Positions 11,901 to 23,867 of a stretch of 64,000 nucleotides of DNA are shown piece after piece (position 1 is the stretch's first letter; every line of letters starts with the position of its first letter). Made by a program: the position numbers and the translations under genes. The DNA is from Vitellaria paradoxa (lineage: Eukaryota; Streptophyta; Magnoliopsida; Ericales; Sapotaceae). The notes under the pieces were generated by a model. The model had not been told where the DNA came from. It was given only the letters and a program-made list of their open reading frames with translations, and ran no database searches. The DNA lies in contig CM034242.1 of assembly GCA_019916065.1 (NCBI GenBank), positions 7,932,453 to 7,996,452 of the forward strand, given 5' to 3'.

Positions 11901-13486
11901 TTTGGAGATTCGCTGGACTTGACATCAGAAAGTCCATTAGAGGTTTGTCCCGATTGAGAAGCAGTAGGCGATGACAGTGAACCTGCCTCTTCAACAGAAT
12001 TTTTAGCAACCTCTTTTGCAAGTAATTGTCTATATAATTCAGCAGCTCTTGAGGTATACTTGGCCTCAATCTTGCCTCCATCATTCCATCCATGCTGCTT
12101 GAAGAAAACTTGAGCACGGTTGTTTCCCCCATGGCTCATCATTTTCAACTGTTCTGGAGTCCATGAGTCTAAATTGGTAGATCTACAATAATATATTAAG
12201 TTTTTTTGTTAATATTTATAAAAGGTAAATATAGAACTGAGAAACGAGAGGGTGGGAGAGAGACGATAGTCTACTAAGGGACTGTTTGGAGCTCAAAAAG
12301 TTAGAATAAAATGTGATTTGGGTTACTTTTTGGCGTTTAGAGTGTAAACCACATACTACAAAAAATATAGATAAATAGTTACGTTCGAACAGATTTTTAT
12401 CCGTTCAAATAGATTTGGGTAAACATTTTTTGACTTTTTGTCAGAACTTTTTAAAATTTGTTAAAATATTATTGAGATTCGTAAAAATTTGTTGGGATTT
12501 GTAGAGATACATAAATTTATAGAGAATCATGAAGTTTGAGTTGGGAAAACTTTTATAGAAAATTATAAAGATTTTTAGAGTTTTTTGGCATTTTTCGGAG
12601 CTCCAAATGGAGCCTTGGGTTTTTTATTTTAACTCAACCTCATGAGCGGACTTTAGATCTTATTTTTCATGTTACGGCTGTGCTAGGAATTTTTTGAAAG
12701 CCCAAAGCACCAGGCCAGGACAAAGGCTAAAGCTCTTATATCTTTGTCTAAGTCCAACCCAAGCCCGGCCCTGATCACCTCTTCCTTATTCTTGTGGAGT
12801 TTAGATTGAAGAATAAATCACTCAGCCATTGTTCCATCCATATTACCAATGCTTATTGCTGGTCCCAGTACAACAACAGAGACTGAAGATTAATGTCTCC
12901 AGAGCATAAACCTATCCAAACCTATCAAATCAATTGTGTCTGATTTCGAGTTAACTGCAAAATTACAAACTTAACGGTTGCTAACGGGGAAAAGAGAGAG
13001 AGAGAGAGAGAGCACTTTTTTTGTGTAAAATTCTGTCCATAACCGTAATAACAAAAATTGACAAGGAAATGCCAGAATTCACAAGTGTCACAACCCTAGT
13101 AATTGCACAAGACAAGCTAACTACACAATAAGGCTCCAAATCAACATTAAAAAAACAGAACATTGCAATTCGAAATCACCTAACAAAGCTGATGTGAACG
13201 CCCAGACTCCGATGAACAGCAGAGCAATCGATGCACAAGAAGACCCCGTACGGAACAGACGCCCAAGTTGGATTCTTGGCATTGCAATCAAAACACGTCT
13301 GTACAAGAAAAGCCCCAAATCAAAATCAGGATCACCGTAAGATGATGCCAGATCCAAAAGCGATCTAAACACCACTAATGAAAATCAACCAAACAATTCG
13401 CGGCCATGGCATACCTTGTTCTCTGGCTTCGCTCTCAGCTTTCTGAAGACAACGTTTTTGTCGGTGAAGTTATCGGCGGTCGCCAT
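8196..13486 (-). CDS. AGD: ARF GTPase-activating protein, AGD8/9/10 type (seven exons)
   Basis: Spliced minus-strand gene. Coding exons: 13415-13486, 13180-13298, 11750-12182, 11325-11582, 9704-9826, 8533-8634, 8196-8303; all introns are GT-AG and in phase, giving 404 residues. The N-terminal ARF-GAP domain has the C4 zinc finger CxxCx16CxxCx4R (Cys26, 29, 46, 49 and catalytic Arg54, in [16 protein letters not shown]), followed by [15 protein letters not shown] and [15 protein letters not shown]. Then come [17 protein letters not shown], the [10 protein letters not shown] stretch, [25 protein letters not shown] and a C-terminal tail: the plant AGD8/9/10 layout, related to yeast Glo3/animal ArfGAP2-3. 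Members speed GTP hydrolysis by ARF GTPases at Golgi COPI membranes (family knowledge). Length fits the family's ~385-405. The ATG at 13486 opens [11 protein letters not shown]. Intron 4 (9827-11324) is the longest. No lesion was seen. The exact paralogue is uncertain. Confidence 0.93.
8450..8473. repeat. T8G16 homopolymer junction in ARF-GAP intron 6
   Basis: Eight T then sixteen G on the plus strand, i.e. a poly-C tract in the ARF-GAP pre-mRNA. A G run of this length can form a G-quadruplex in the DNA. A similar T12G15 block lies at 58547-58573. Confidence 0.85.
9279..9673. repeat. Tandem duplication inside ARF-GAP intron 5
   Basis: Copy 1 (about 9279-9458) and copy 2 (about 9459-9673) share 'CAATCAAATGCCATACTGTC', 'GCAGAATGAAATAACACCA' and 'GACAAATTCAAGAATCTAAA' in the same order. 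Copy 2 carries an extra A-rich insert near 9510-9545. The second copy ends only ~30 bp from exon 5, so the duplication extends to the edge of the intron without changing the coding sequence. Confidence 0.8.
12278..12614. mobile_element. MITE in ARF-GAP intron 2
   Basis: Begins GGGACTGTTTGGAGCTC and ends GGAGCTCCAAATGGAGCC, a clear terminal inverted repeat. The inside has 'GTTCGAACAGATTTTTATCC' with its inverted counterpart and AATTTGTTA-type runs like the element at 1763-2160. Non-coding. Confidence 0.6.
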
Positions 13487-13789
13487 GGTTGAGAGAGAGA
13501 CGGAGTCCCACAGAGGAGGAAAGCTGGGGTTTTGGGAAGAAGACGGCCCTCCACGCGGGACTAACAGCTACAGTGCTGAAACAAGAGAGTGAGAGAAATA
13601 AATGTCAAACCGCAAAATATTCTAAAAATACCCTTGCATTTTGGATGTAATTACGTGCCACGATGCTTTGATTTGTCAGTTATACACAATGTTGGACGGC
13701 GCGTTGTTGTCAATCGATTTCATTTTTTTTTATATGGCATTCTTTATATTTTTATTTTCTTTATTTTATTTTTGTTCTGTCAAAGAAAC

Positions 13790-14310
13790 CGTTTGAATGT
13801 CTAATTTTTAGCAAATTTTAGTATTTTTTGACTAAAAATTGATAGATGAAATTTTTGGTATATTTGATAAAAAAAGTAGCCGTTGCTAGTAATTTTTTTG
13901 TAACTTTTTATATGTTTAATAAAAATTATTAATTTTTAAATTGAATAAATTACTGTAACTGAGTAAAAATTAGTAATTAAGAAATCGTTTGAATATCTAA
14001 TTGTATTTTATTTTATTTTATTTTGTCCTATTAATGAACTTTGAATGTCTAATTTTTAACAATTTTTGGTATTTTTGGCTAAAAATTAGTAGTTAAATTT
14101 TTTGGTGTATTTAGTAAAAAAAATAACTATTTTTAATAACTTTAGTAACTTTTTATATGTTTGATAAAAATTTTATTAACTTTTAAGTTAATCAAGTTAT
14201 TGTAATTGAGTAAAAAAAGTGATAAAATTTAATATTTTATCAAATATTCAATAAGCAAAAGTTGGCTGATTTCTGCTAACAATTAGTTCACCAAACTGTG
14301 CGTAATTTAT
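13790..14310. repeat. Two direct copies of a 'TAGTAACTTTT' repeat family
   Basis: 'TTTGAATGTCTAATTTTTA' occurs at about 13791 and 14040, each followed by GGTAT-TTTGACTAAAAATT and AACTTTTTATATGTTT sequences, so a ~249-bp unit is present twice. Members of the same AGTAACTTTT-rich family occur at 18718-19022, 32829-33140 and near 63258. Confidence 0.55.
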
Positions 14311-14847
14311 AAACTAAAATTCAGTTTTTTTTTCTTGCTTTCCCATCTTATATGTCACTCAAAAAATTAAATTTTAAAAATAATTTATAATCCAAAATTT
14401 AAAATTTTAATGAAACTTGAAACTCATCTCTGAAAAATTAAATTTAAAAAAATAACATTGTTAGTCATAAATTTAAAAACTTCATCAATTGATTTAAAAA
14501 AAAATTAGGGTACAAATTTTGTGTGTAAAAATAATACAATTTAAAAGAGACAAAGAATGTTGAGTTATTTGCTTAATATAATTTACATACTTTAAACAAA
14601 TGTTTTAAGTTATAATTGAGAATATTTATTATTAAAATAAAATACAATGTACGATGAATAGGAGCAATGCTTTTACTTTGAATTATTTTTATAAAATTGA
14701 TTAAAAAATAATTTTTTTATCAAATTAAGAAGAATAATATTTTTAATTCACGTTACTTTTGGAAAAATCAATTAATAATTTCAAAAAATTATAAGCATAT
14801 ATTTAAATTAATAAACATTTTGAAATAAAAATAAAGTATTAATGATA

Positions 14848-15362
14848 ACGTTTGGAGTGATAAAAAACAAGAAAAAACATGATTTGAAGTAAAGAAAGGC
14901 GTTTGGTATTTTTTTCTAAATTACATTTTTAGGAGATGAACAGTGTCAAAACTGTTAGAACGGTTTTCCAAATCCGTTCTAACGGATTCAAAAAAATATT
15001 TCTTCCCTCTCTGAACAATACCAAAACCGTTAGAACTGCCTTCCAAATCTGTTCTAACGGATTTTATTCCGGTAAACTGTTAGAACAGTTTATCTAAATC
15101 CGTTTTAACGGATTTAAGAAAAAAAGAGATAAATTAGTAACAATGGTACTCGTTTGAAAGTTTTCGATGCAAAGAATATGATAATGAAAAAAAAATTCGC
15201 ACTCGATCAATCTCGTTACGAATTTTTTATTTTTTTTAAATGAAATATTGAAATTTTTTAAAATTAGTAAAGGCGAGAAAAGTAAAAATTGTGATAGAAA
15301 ATTAAAGTGAGTTATAGAGATTGTTAGAGTTTTATGGAGTTTACAGCACCCTAAACGCAGCT
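14848..15362. mobile_element. MITE carrying three GTTAGAACGG hairpin units
   Basis: Ends are AACGTTTGGAGTG and CACCCTAAACGCAGC. Inside, three related units (about 14949-14990, 15025-15064, 15074-15113) each hold GTTAGAAC.. and ..GTTCTAACGG in inverted order; in the first, GTTAGAACGG pairs perfectly with CCGTTCTAAC across a 10-nt loop. Related hairpin words occur in 43158-43517 and, weakly, in 35238-35588. Confidence 0.6.
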
Positions 15363-15751
15363 GTCGACATTTGATAAAGTGATTATTTTAGAAACTACTC
15401 TTAAAAAGTTTTGAACATTGACCATGGGCTGTGCTTGAATGAAAATATAATAGAATTTTGTTCAAGTTAAATATAGGTTTATGTAAACATTTATACAACT
15501 CAGTCCAGCTTGACCCAAATTTAATATATATATATATATATAAACTAGCTTATATTTTATATTTATTATTTTAATTTTATATATAATACATAAAATAATT
15601 TTTATATATTAAGTTTGTTTTTATTGTTAAAATTAATGAGAATTGTTTTCATATTATATGCCATATTATATTATATTGTATCATATCATATATTTTATTT
15701 CAAAAATTTTCAATTGGGCTGATTAATTAGGTTTAGAATTTAATATATTTA

Positions 15752-15900
15752 GACTCCGTTTGGTTTGTTATAAATCTTTAAAAATTTCTCAAAACTATTA
15801 CAAATTTCTAAAAGTTATTTACTTTTTATCTCACTACACAAATTACGAACCTATAACTTATTTCATTTTTTTATTATTCCAAATATACCCTTAATATATA
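15752..15900. mobile_element. MITE of the 'TTATCTCACT' family (family A)
   Basis: Starts CTCCGTTTGGTTTGTTATAA, holds TTTTTATCTCACTACACAAATTACGAAC in the family's order, and ends near ATTCCAAATAT. The family is described in the findings: about 150 bp, ends GTTTGRAGTGATAAAAA and its complement. Confidence 0.45.
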
Positions 15901-16562
15901 TATTAAAATCATGTACTTGCCTTCTTTTTTTTTTTTAATGCTTCCAAATATGTGACATACTTCGTTATTCTTCATTCTATTTTTTTTTTAAAGAAAATTT
16001 TGAATTAAATCTCTTTTTTCTCGTTTTCGCAATCTCATGGGATACCTTTAAATTTGAATTTTGAAAATAATTGGTAATTCAAAATTCTTAAAAATTTTAT
16101 TTGAAAACCTAAGCTTTGAAAACAATAACAACAACAATAAGAATAATAAACCTTAAGATTTTATAAATAGATTTTATTGCATAAAATTTTGGTGTAAGAA
16201 AACATAATTTAATTTACAAGTCTCCCACAAATTTATAATTCTAGAGGCAAAATATATTGGCTTATTCTTTTAGTATTATTTATATATCTCAAGCACATAA
16301 TTTTGTTTTATAATTGTGTGCAAAATTACTATTAAGTTAAATTACAACCCATAATTATTTATAATAATACTTTTAGTTTGATTTAAAAACAAGATATTAA
16401 AATTGAAAAGTATTTTGAAATAAATATAAAAAAATTCATTAACCACATAATATTTGTCTAAAATTAAAAAAAAAAAAAAAAGAGGTAACGATTGGGCCAC
16501 TTTCAAGCATGTGCTGGGGATACTCAAGTTGACAAGAAGATGGACCGAGGCCCATGGAGCCC

Positions 16563-17522
16563 AGAGTACAAACTGGCGGGGCCTTTCCTCGCACGATTGT
16601 GTCTATTTATTTGCATTTATTCATATTCAAAAAATGACGGGCTTTGAATTCCCTCAACAGACTTGGCTTTTTAGGTTGTGTTTGGATTGCAGCCTGTATT
16701 GCATTCAACACAAAGGGAAAGGGAGGATGTAATAGTGGGACTAAACAATAAGAAGAAAAAGAGATTAACACAAAATTCAATTTTGTGTGTGTTTTAGGGT
16801 GTGTTTGGTTGACAAAAAATTGGCCAAAAAATACAACAAAAGTAGAAAATGTGATATAAAAGTGATACGTAGAGAAATTTCAATGGAAGAAAGTACAAAA
16901 AATTAGTTAAAATTTGTGAGTTTTTGTGAAATTTGGTGCCCCAAATAGAGCCTAAATATTGAGCTAAATAATAGGGGGAGCGAAAATAACATAAAGTATA
17001 ATTTATATAATTATTAATATATTAAAATTTTCTTTAAAATAGAGTACAAACTGGTTGGGCCTTTCCTCGCACGATTGTGTCTATTTATTTGCATTTATTC
17101 ATGTTCAAAAAATGACGGGCTTTGAATTCCCTCAACAGACTTGGCTTTTTAGGTTGTGTTTGGATTGCAGCCTGTATTGCATTCAACACAAAGGGAAAGG
17201 GAGAATGTAATAGTGGGACTAAACAATAAGAAGAAAAAGAAATTAACACAAAATTCAATTTTGTGTGTGTTTTAGGGTGCGTTTGGTTGACAAAAAATTG
17301 GCTAAAAAATATAACAAAAGTAAAAAAATGTGATATAAAGGTAATACGTAGAGAAATTTTAATGGAAGAAAGTACAAAAAAATTAGTTAAAATGGGTGAA
17401 TTTTTGTGAAATTTGGTGTCCCAAATGGGGCCTAAATATTGAGCTAAATAATAGGGAGAGAGAAAATAATATAAAGTATAATTTATACAATTATTAATAT
17501 ATTAAAATTTTCTTTAAAATAG
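16563..17522. repeat. Tandem duplication of a ~480-bp unit
   Basis: Copy 1 is 16563-17040, copy 2 is 17041-17522. Both begin AGAGTACAAACTGG and end TTTTCTTTAAAATAG, and are nearly identical in between ('CCTTTCCTCGCACGATTG', 'GACTTGGCTTTTTAGG', 'GATTGCAGCCTGTATTGC'). The close match indicates a recent event. Each unit contains a GTGTTTGGTTGAC word that looks like the edge of a MITE. No gene lies in the unit. Confidence 0.9.
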
Positions 17523-17870
17523 TTGTGTACCGAAATAACTCAAGGGTGTTTAATCCAACCAAACCAAAGTTGATTGATACGCTTTACCAATTTTTCGGCT
17601 CAGAATTTAATGGAACGCTTTGCTGGTGTTTAGTTTGTTAAATAAAAAAAATTAAAAATTAGTCTAAAAATAACAAATAACAAATTTTAATTAAAAAAAG
17701 TCGAAGAAAATCGATAAAAGTAGAATTTTAGGTACTTTTTGGAGATAAAGAGAAAAAAATATTTACTTCTTTTTTTCTTTTTTTTTTTTTAAAGAATAAC
17801 AATATACATACAATATAAATTTTTTTTTGAAAAAAATATATATAATAAAATTGTGTGTATCATCTTAAGG

Positions 17871-18010
17871 TGTGTTTGGAGTAAGAAAAAGTGAGATAAA
17901 TTGAGAGTTCGTAATACGTGCAGTGAAAGAAAAAAGTTAATGTAATATAAAGTTAACAGAGATTTATATAAATTTTCAGTATTTTTTTTTTGTATACCAA
18001 ACCAAACCTT
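17871..18010. mobile_element. MITE, family A subtype
   Basis: AGGTGTGTTTGGAGTAAGAA at the left, AAGTGAGATAAATTGAGAG and CGTAATACGTGCAGTGAAAG inside, ACCAAACCAAACCTT at the right. The copies at 44366-44507 and 51195-51346 have the same inner sequence. Confidence 0.55.
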
Positions 18011-18717
18011 AAAATAAAAATTTTATTGACATGCTTTTTAAGTAAAAGAGTACAATTGTCACATCAGGTACCAAATTTTGCATGCTTTATTGCCGAAAAG
18101 TCGCTTTTTCAACTCTGCTTTTTCTTTGGTACCATGCATGAACGGTAGCCAGCCTCAGAAAGTGACGATGGTTGGGACACCAACAGCCTTCTTTGCCAAC
18201 AGGGAAGAGGCATGCACCGCCGTTTCCATACATTGCACCTTTCATAATTCACCTGTCCAGCTCGATCGTTCCCACAGTATCGAATTTTTACTTTTTGTTT
18301 GTTTTGTTATGCTTCTGGTACACATGAAAATTGAACAAATTTAAGAATGTCCAAAAATAGGTAAATTGGTATACTGACTTTGGTGGTATTTAGAGTGGTT
18401 AAAAAAATAAGAAAAAAAAATATAATTTAAAATAATTTTTGACGTTTAATATTTTTAATTCAAATTATGTTTTTTTTTTAAGGTACGTGGTGTAATTTTT
18501 GGACTTGCAATGATTACTATGTGACGCAATCGTCGATATAGTTCGACAACTATGGACTCATTTGAAAGCCATCAGGACGGAAAACGGTCGCATGCAATGT
18601 ACATGAGCTCATAGTATTGGCTTGTAGGGGAAGCTAAAAGATAGCTTAAAAAAATAACTTCTTTGTTTTTCGTTTGTTTGTTTGTTTGTTTATTTATTTA
18701 TTTATTTTGGGTACTAT
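18011..18717. other. Intergenic region with a GC-richer pocket
   Basis: 18060-18280 is less AT-rich than its surroundings and holds an 88-codon frame (start MHALLPKSRFF) with no recognised domain. It may be a relic of a captured or decayed gene. The remainder is AT-rich, with a TTTG/TTTA tetranucleotide run at about 18670-18708. Confidence 0.3.
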
Positions 18718-19022
18718 GGGGTGTTTAAAAGTATAATTTTTAATAATTTTTAATATTTTTGTCAAAAATTGTTAATTATAATTTTTGGTATGTTTGATGA
18801 AGCGAGCAGTAATTTTTAGTAACTTTTTGTAACACTTAGTAAACTTTTTAGCAACTTTTGACTTTTTTAGTAACTTTTGGCATTTTTAGTAACTTTTTCT
18901 GATTTTTAGTTGAAATATTATTGAAACAGAGTAGAAAAGTGACAAAAATTGATAATTTACCAATTACTCAAAAATTAAAAAGTTAGTAATTTTTTACTAA
19001 AAATTTTACTACCAAACACTTC
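18718..19022. repeat. 'TAGTAACTTTT' family repeat
   Basis: Starts GGGTGTTTAAAAG, contains serial AGTAACTTTTxGT words, and ends TACCAAACACTTCC. The same family lies at 13790-14310 and 32829-33140. Confidence 0.5.
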
Positions 19023-19516
19023 CTTAAAAAAGTCAACTTTATCTTTGTCACGCGTAAAAGGGAAGAGTACCTATGACAATATATTTGTAATTTCAACAGA
19101 ATATATTTCTCAATTTGCATAAAAAATAAAAAAAAAAAGTTAGATTTTTGCAATAATCAAATAAATAATTTAATTATCGCTAAAATAATTTAATTGATTA
19201 GATTTGCGGATTGATGTAAATATTAGGGGAGAGAGAGAAGAGGAAAAATGAATTAATTAAGTCAATTGAAAGATTAAAAAAATTCACAATTATTATGTTT
19301 TAAAATGTGTAACATAACTTTACGAAGAATTGTGTAAAACTTTTATAATATTTTCACAAAAATATAGATAAAATAAAATATACTAATAAAGAATAATTTT
19401 TATACAATTTTTTGTGCAATTATATTTTTATTTTTATGCAAATATTTAATATATATCACATAAAAATTTCACGAGATTTGAGGTTCTCACTTACCTAAAG
19501 CACTTAAAAATTTAGG

Positions 19517-20033
19517 ACCTGTTTGGCGCAAAAAAAAATAGTGAAAATCTCTAAAAAATTCTGAAAATCTCTATTACATTTTTACACATTCTTACCTTTT
19601 TTAAGTTTAAAAAAAGTTTAATACCTTTTAAAAAAAAAAGTCAATAACTAGATTTTGTTTAATCAAATAGTAAAACTTTTTTTGCCATTCTCACCATGGA
19701 CTCTCAGCCTATCAAATAACACCCACTTTGGCTATTTTTTCTAGTGTCGTATAAACCATTCTGACTGATTGTAAAAACCGTTCCGACGAATTTGTACAGC
19801 TAATTTTCGTCCAAACGAATTGTGGAAATCATTTTGACTGATTGTAGTGCAAATAAATCATAACTGATACAAAATTTTGAATCTGTCCAAACAAAAATCC
19901 AATCCGTCGGAATGATAATCTTACTATTCATCTTCAAAAAATACGGTTTAAGATGTGTGTACTAAATGCAAAAAGTTTGTCCAAACCACATATTATCTCA
20001 TTTTATCTCACCTTTACCACTCCAAACACACCC
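19517..20033. mobile_element. Larger MITE with GTTTGG/CCAAAC ends
   Basis: Begins ACCTGTTTGGCGC and ends CCACTCCAAACACACCC. Inside are repeated words of the type CCGTTCCGACGAATT / TTTTGACTGATTGTA, reminiscent of the CCGTTCTAACGG hairpins in the element at 14848-15362. Confidence 0.5.
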
Positions 20034-20345
20034 TGAATGTTTTAATTTGTTGTATTATTAATTTTAATTAGAAAACCTTTCGTTAAATGTAAAAAAAGAT
20101 TTGCTAACGAAATTTATGGATTATTAATATTGTGACAAATAAAAAATTCAAGCTCTTAATTATTATAATTAAAAGTTATATCATAAAATAAATTTTGATA
20201 CAAAAATCCAAAAATACAAATGATAATTTATCTAAATTTGAAACAAAATGATTCCATTTAATTTCAAACTCTTTTTTTTTACACAAAAATAAATAAATAA
20301 GTTAGACATTAAATTTTATTGCCTTATTCTTTTTATTTAATTTTT

Positions 20346-21481
20346 AGGATGAAAATATTAGTATTCCTTCAAAAACTTCCCTCATTTCTTACAATTTTTT
20401 CTCTCCAAAATTACAAAATTAGCTTTGTAATTAATGGATAACAATTAATGCAAAACACTTCAAATACCATAATTACACTTCCTTTTTATTTATTATTATA
20501 AAACTAACATTCTCCACTTTTCATTTTTTTACAATTACGTCTCTCATAATATCATATATACTAACTCGTATATATATCTCTTTAGTCCATTAAACTTTAA
20601 ACAAAACACAATGGAAGATGATTATGTTGAAGTATAGTTTTCGAACATGATTATTTTTTTTTTCACAAACAATATAGAGTAAGTTTCATATTATTATGAA
20701 TAATTAAATTTATCAAATAGTAGAGCAACTGTTAACTTCTTTTAATTTTCCCTTTTTATGTGATTGATTTCTTGTTAAAGAAATATGGAACAAATTGTAT
20801 AAAATATTTCTTTATTTTTTTATTTGTGTTAGTGTATACTATTACATTATTATGAATTTTTTCCCTATTAAGATTTTTTTTTACAATTCTTATTTGCAGT
20901 ATTTTTTTTTCTTTTTTGGCCTCGTAATTTATAAAAGGGTTTTTGTTAAAATTGTTAAATTATTTTTAACAATGCCATATATTTTTTTTATTTAATGATG
21001 AGTGGTACTAGGGATGAATGGTAGGATTTGAATTTGAATTTGATTTATTTTTATTTCATTTATTTTCAGTTGTGTATGAATTATTCAACGATTATGATGC
21101 TTTGTTTTGTATCAATTAAAAAAATAATAATTGTTTTTTCCTTGATTTGTGATAAACTAAATTTAGAAGATATATTTATAAAGCCAATTTAAAAAAACTA
21201 TTAAAAAAACTCTCTCACGCAACTTCATGAAATTATAATTAATAATAGATTATTAATTTAACATATAAATTAATAAAAAATAGAGGATGTTATAAAAAAG
21301 TAAAAAGTAGAGGATGTTAATTTTGTAATAATAAATAGAAAGTGAGAGTAACTATGATATTAAATGTGTTTTGCATTAATTGTCATCCATTAATTATAAG
21401 ACTAGTTTTGTAATTTTGTAAAGGAAAAAAAATTATAAGGAGTTGGGGAGATTTTTTAAGAAGTGCCAATATTTCCATCCT
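20346..21481. mobile_element. Non-autonomous long-TIR element, second copy of the 4479 family
   Basis: Left end AGGATGAAAATATTAG; right end read inward AGGATGGAAATATTGG. Terminal inverted repeats run about 170-190 bp (20346-20525 and 21294-21481), sharing ACAAAATTAG, CAATTAATGC and AAACTAACATTC in inverted order. AATTTTT flanks both ends (20339-20345 and 21482-21488), a possible but low-complexity target duplication. The interior is AT-rich with no transposase. Confidence 0.6.
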
Positions 21482-21636
21482 AATTTTTACTTTTTTTTTT
21501 TATGATTTCTTATTTTATAAGCATGGTCCATGCAGCTTTCTGCTTTCTAATTTGTTTTGAAATTATAATATTTAAAACTATAATTAAAAATTTTTTTATT
21601 GACCAAACATATAAGAAGAAGTTATGCCTGATTATG

Positions 21637-21787
21637 GCCACGTTTGGTTTGCTGTAATCCGTTAAAAATTTTTTTAAATCTCTAAAAATTTTTAAAATTT
21701 ATTAACTTTTTTTCTCATTGTAAAACTAATAATTTATCTCATTTTATCTTATTTTATCTCACTTTTTATCACTCTAAATACACTTTA
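21637..21787. mobile_element. MITE, family A
   Basis: CCACGTTTGGTTTGCTGTAA at the left; TTTATCTCATTTTATC and TCACTTTTTATCACTC at the right. Non-coding. Confidence 0.45.
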
Positions 21788-22922
21788 TACATACATATAT
21801 ATCTATATAATAAAACACATCTTTTAATTTGACATTTATCTCAATCATCACTAAAATTTGCCACGTTGTCACTTATTATATATTTATATCTATATTATAA
21901 AACACATCCATTAAATTTAAAATTTGAAATTCATATAAATATATATATTATATTTTATAAAATTATACATACAAATACTATATGTATTATATTTTCTAAA
22001 AATATACAAATTATGTTTTGCTTATATTCTCTATTATTATTAAATAATGTATAGATATCTATTAGACAAATTCAAGTAAATTTTTTATTTAAAAAAATAT
22101 ATTTAAATTTTAAAATTTTAAAAATTTTATTAAAAATTAACATTTAATTAAAATTTCAATTTTAACATTCTTAAAACTTAAATTTAAAATACATACACTT
22201 TTACACTATATGTCATTTATATAATAAGAAAGTTTAAAATTTTGAATCTGAGATATTTTCAACTGTTAAATTTACTAAATTGTCAGAATTATTTTTTTTT
22301 CTCTCACTCTTTCCATATTCTTTTGACTAAGTTTTATATAAAAAATTTTAAATTAATATTTTTAAAATGTGATAATATTTGTAATAAATAATAAAATTTT
22401 ATACCTTAATCTTTTTTTATTACTGATTTTTATTTTTATAGGTTATTTTTATGTTTTTTTAATGTAAGTTTACTTTATAAATTTAAATTTAAATTATTTA
22501 TACGCCAAATTATATTTCTGTGCTTTCAGACATGAGTAATTGCTAGTGTGTGTATATATATATATATATATATATGAGGGTTTGACCTCTCATGACTGTA
22601 AAAAAAAATGTAAATGCCTTATATTTTATAATTTAAAATTTTTAAATATTATCTCCGTTGTCATTCTAGATATTTTAACTTTCATTTAATATTTTTAGCT
22701 TTTTATCTTGCGTGCATCCGATGGTTAGACATGATTTTTTTTTTTTTTAATTGGGTATTGGCTCCCTTGTTAAAAATTTGTTTTCAAATGTGGAGGTAAT
22801 AGGTTTAATTATTAGGTTCATCTTTGAAGCTGTTTGGAAATCTAACTTTAAAAAAAATAATAACAATTAATAAAATTTGACGAAAATTTGCTAACCAAAC
22901 GCCTCTTAATAGGTAGTAGTTA
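21788..22922. other. AT-rich intergenic sequence with (TA)n
   Basis: Very AT-rich, with a (TA)n tract at about 22552-22575. Open frames here are short and low in complexity. No gene seen. Confidence 0.5.
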
Positions 22923-23450
22923 GGCTCTGTTAATAAAAAATTGATAGTTGAACTAATAGTTATTAGCATTTTAATTTTTTTTTAAATGATCCAATTTATT
23001 TTTTTATATTTTAAATTTCTTTTAAATGTTAAAAAATAAAAATATTTAATTAACAAAAATTTAAAAATTAATTATAAAAAATTTACCTTTTTTTCTTTTC
23101 CAAATAAAAAAAAACTAATTTTTTTTATGACTGCTGATAACCGGTTAAATTTTTTTTTTCGAACTCAACCTGACAATCTATTTTTAAAGAATAATATTTT
23201 ATGGAGTGACTGCACCCTTCCCACGCGAAAGGGATTGGTTAAACCAATCCTTGCCGCGTTGCGAGAACGGACACGTCAGCTGACGGCTAGCTGAAAGGCC
23301 ACGTCATATGACTTGTCGTTTTGTGCCGCCTATCTATTTTTAAAAAATAACTTTATCACCTCGATAATCAATTGTTTGAACGAGGCGGCTAAACGCGTAT
23401 GCATCACGTGACGCACGCGGAGTGCGTGATTCTTGTGACCAAACAGAGCC
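22923..23450. mobile_element. GGCTCTGTT-ended element with palindrome-rich GC island
   Basis: GGCTCTGTT at the left end and AACAGAGCC at the right end are exact inverted repeats. The left ~260 bp are AT-rich; from about 23205 to 23445 the sequence turns GC-rich and holds several perfect palindromes and ACGT cores: GGATTGGTT-A-AACCAATCC (23232-23250), CGTCAGCTGACG (23274-23285), GTCATATGAC (23303-23312), and TCACGTGA near 23404. Confidence 0.55.
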
Positions 23451-23867
23451 TTATCACAACGAGAAAAAGAAAGATGGCGATTTAGGTTCGTTCCCCATTT
23501 TACTTTTTAAGGCGCGTGGAACACCAAAATTTATTAAAATTTATTATTTTTAATTAAATTCCTTTTACTTTCTTTCGGTTAAAGTTCTTCAAATATCACT
23601 TTTATATAATATATTTCTATTTTTATTATACTTTTGACTAATTTTTTACTAATCAAACACATCATAAGTTTTGATCTTACAGAAATGAGACATTTACAGT
23701 TCTGCTTATTAGTGCTCAAGTAGTATTAAAAAATTATTTCATAATTAATTTAATTAATTTATGATTTATTCATATGAAATTGTTTTAGAGCGTGGAATAA
23801 TGTGATTTGTGTGCAGTTGGCACTAGCACTGGCTGGCTACGATTCTTCTGTTGCAAAATAAATATTG

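Noticed and set aside
13121..13375. Long minus-strand frame around ARF-GAP exon 2 in another phase
   Set aside because: The phase that yields the C4 zinc finger and joins exons 1 and 3 is a different one; this frame is a shadow.
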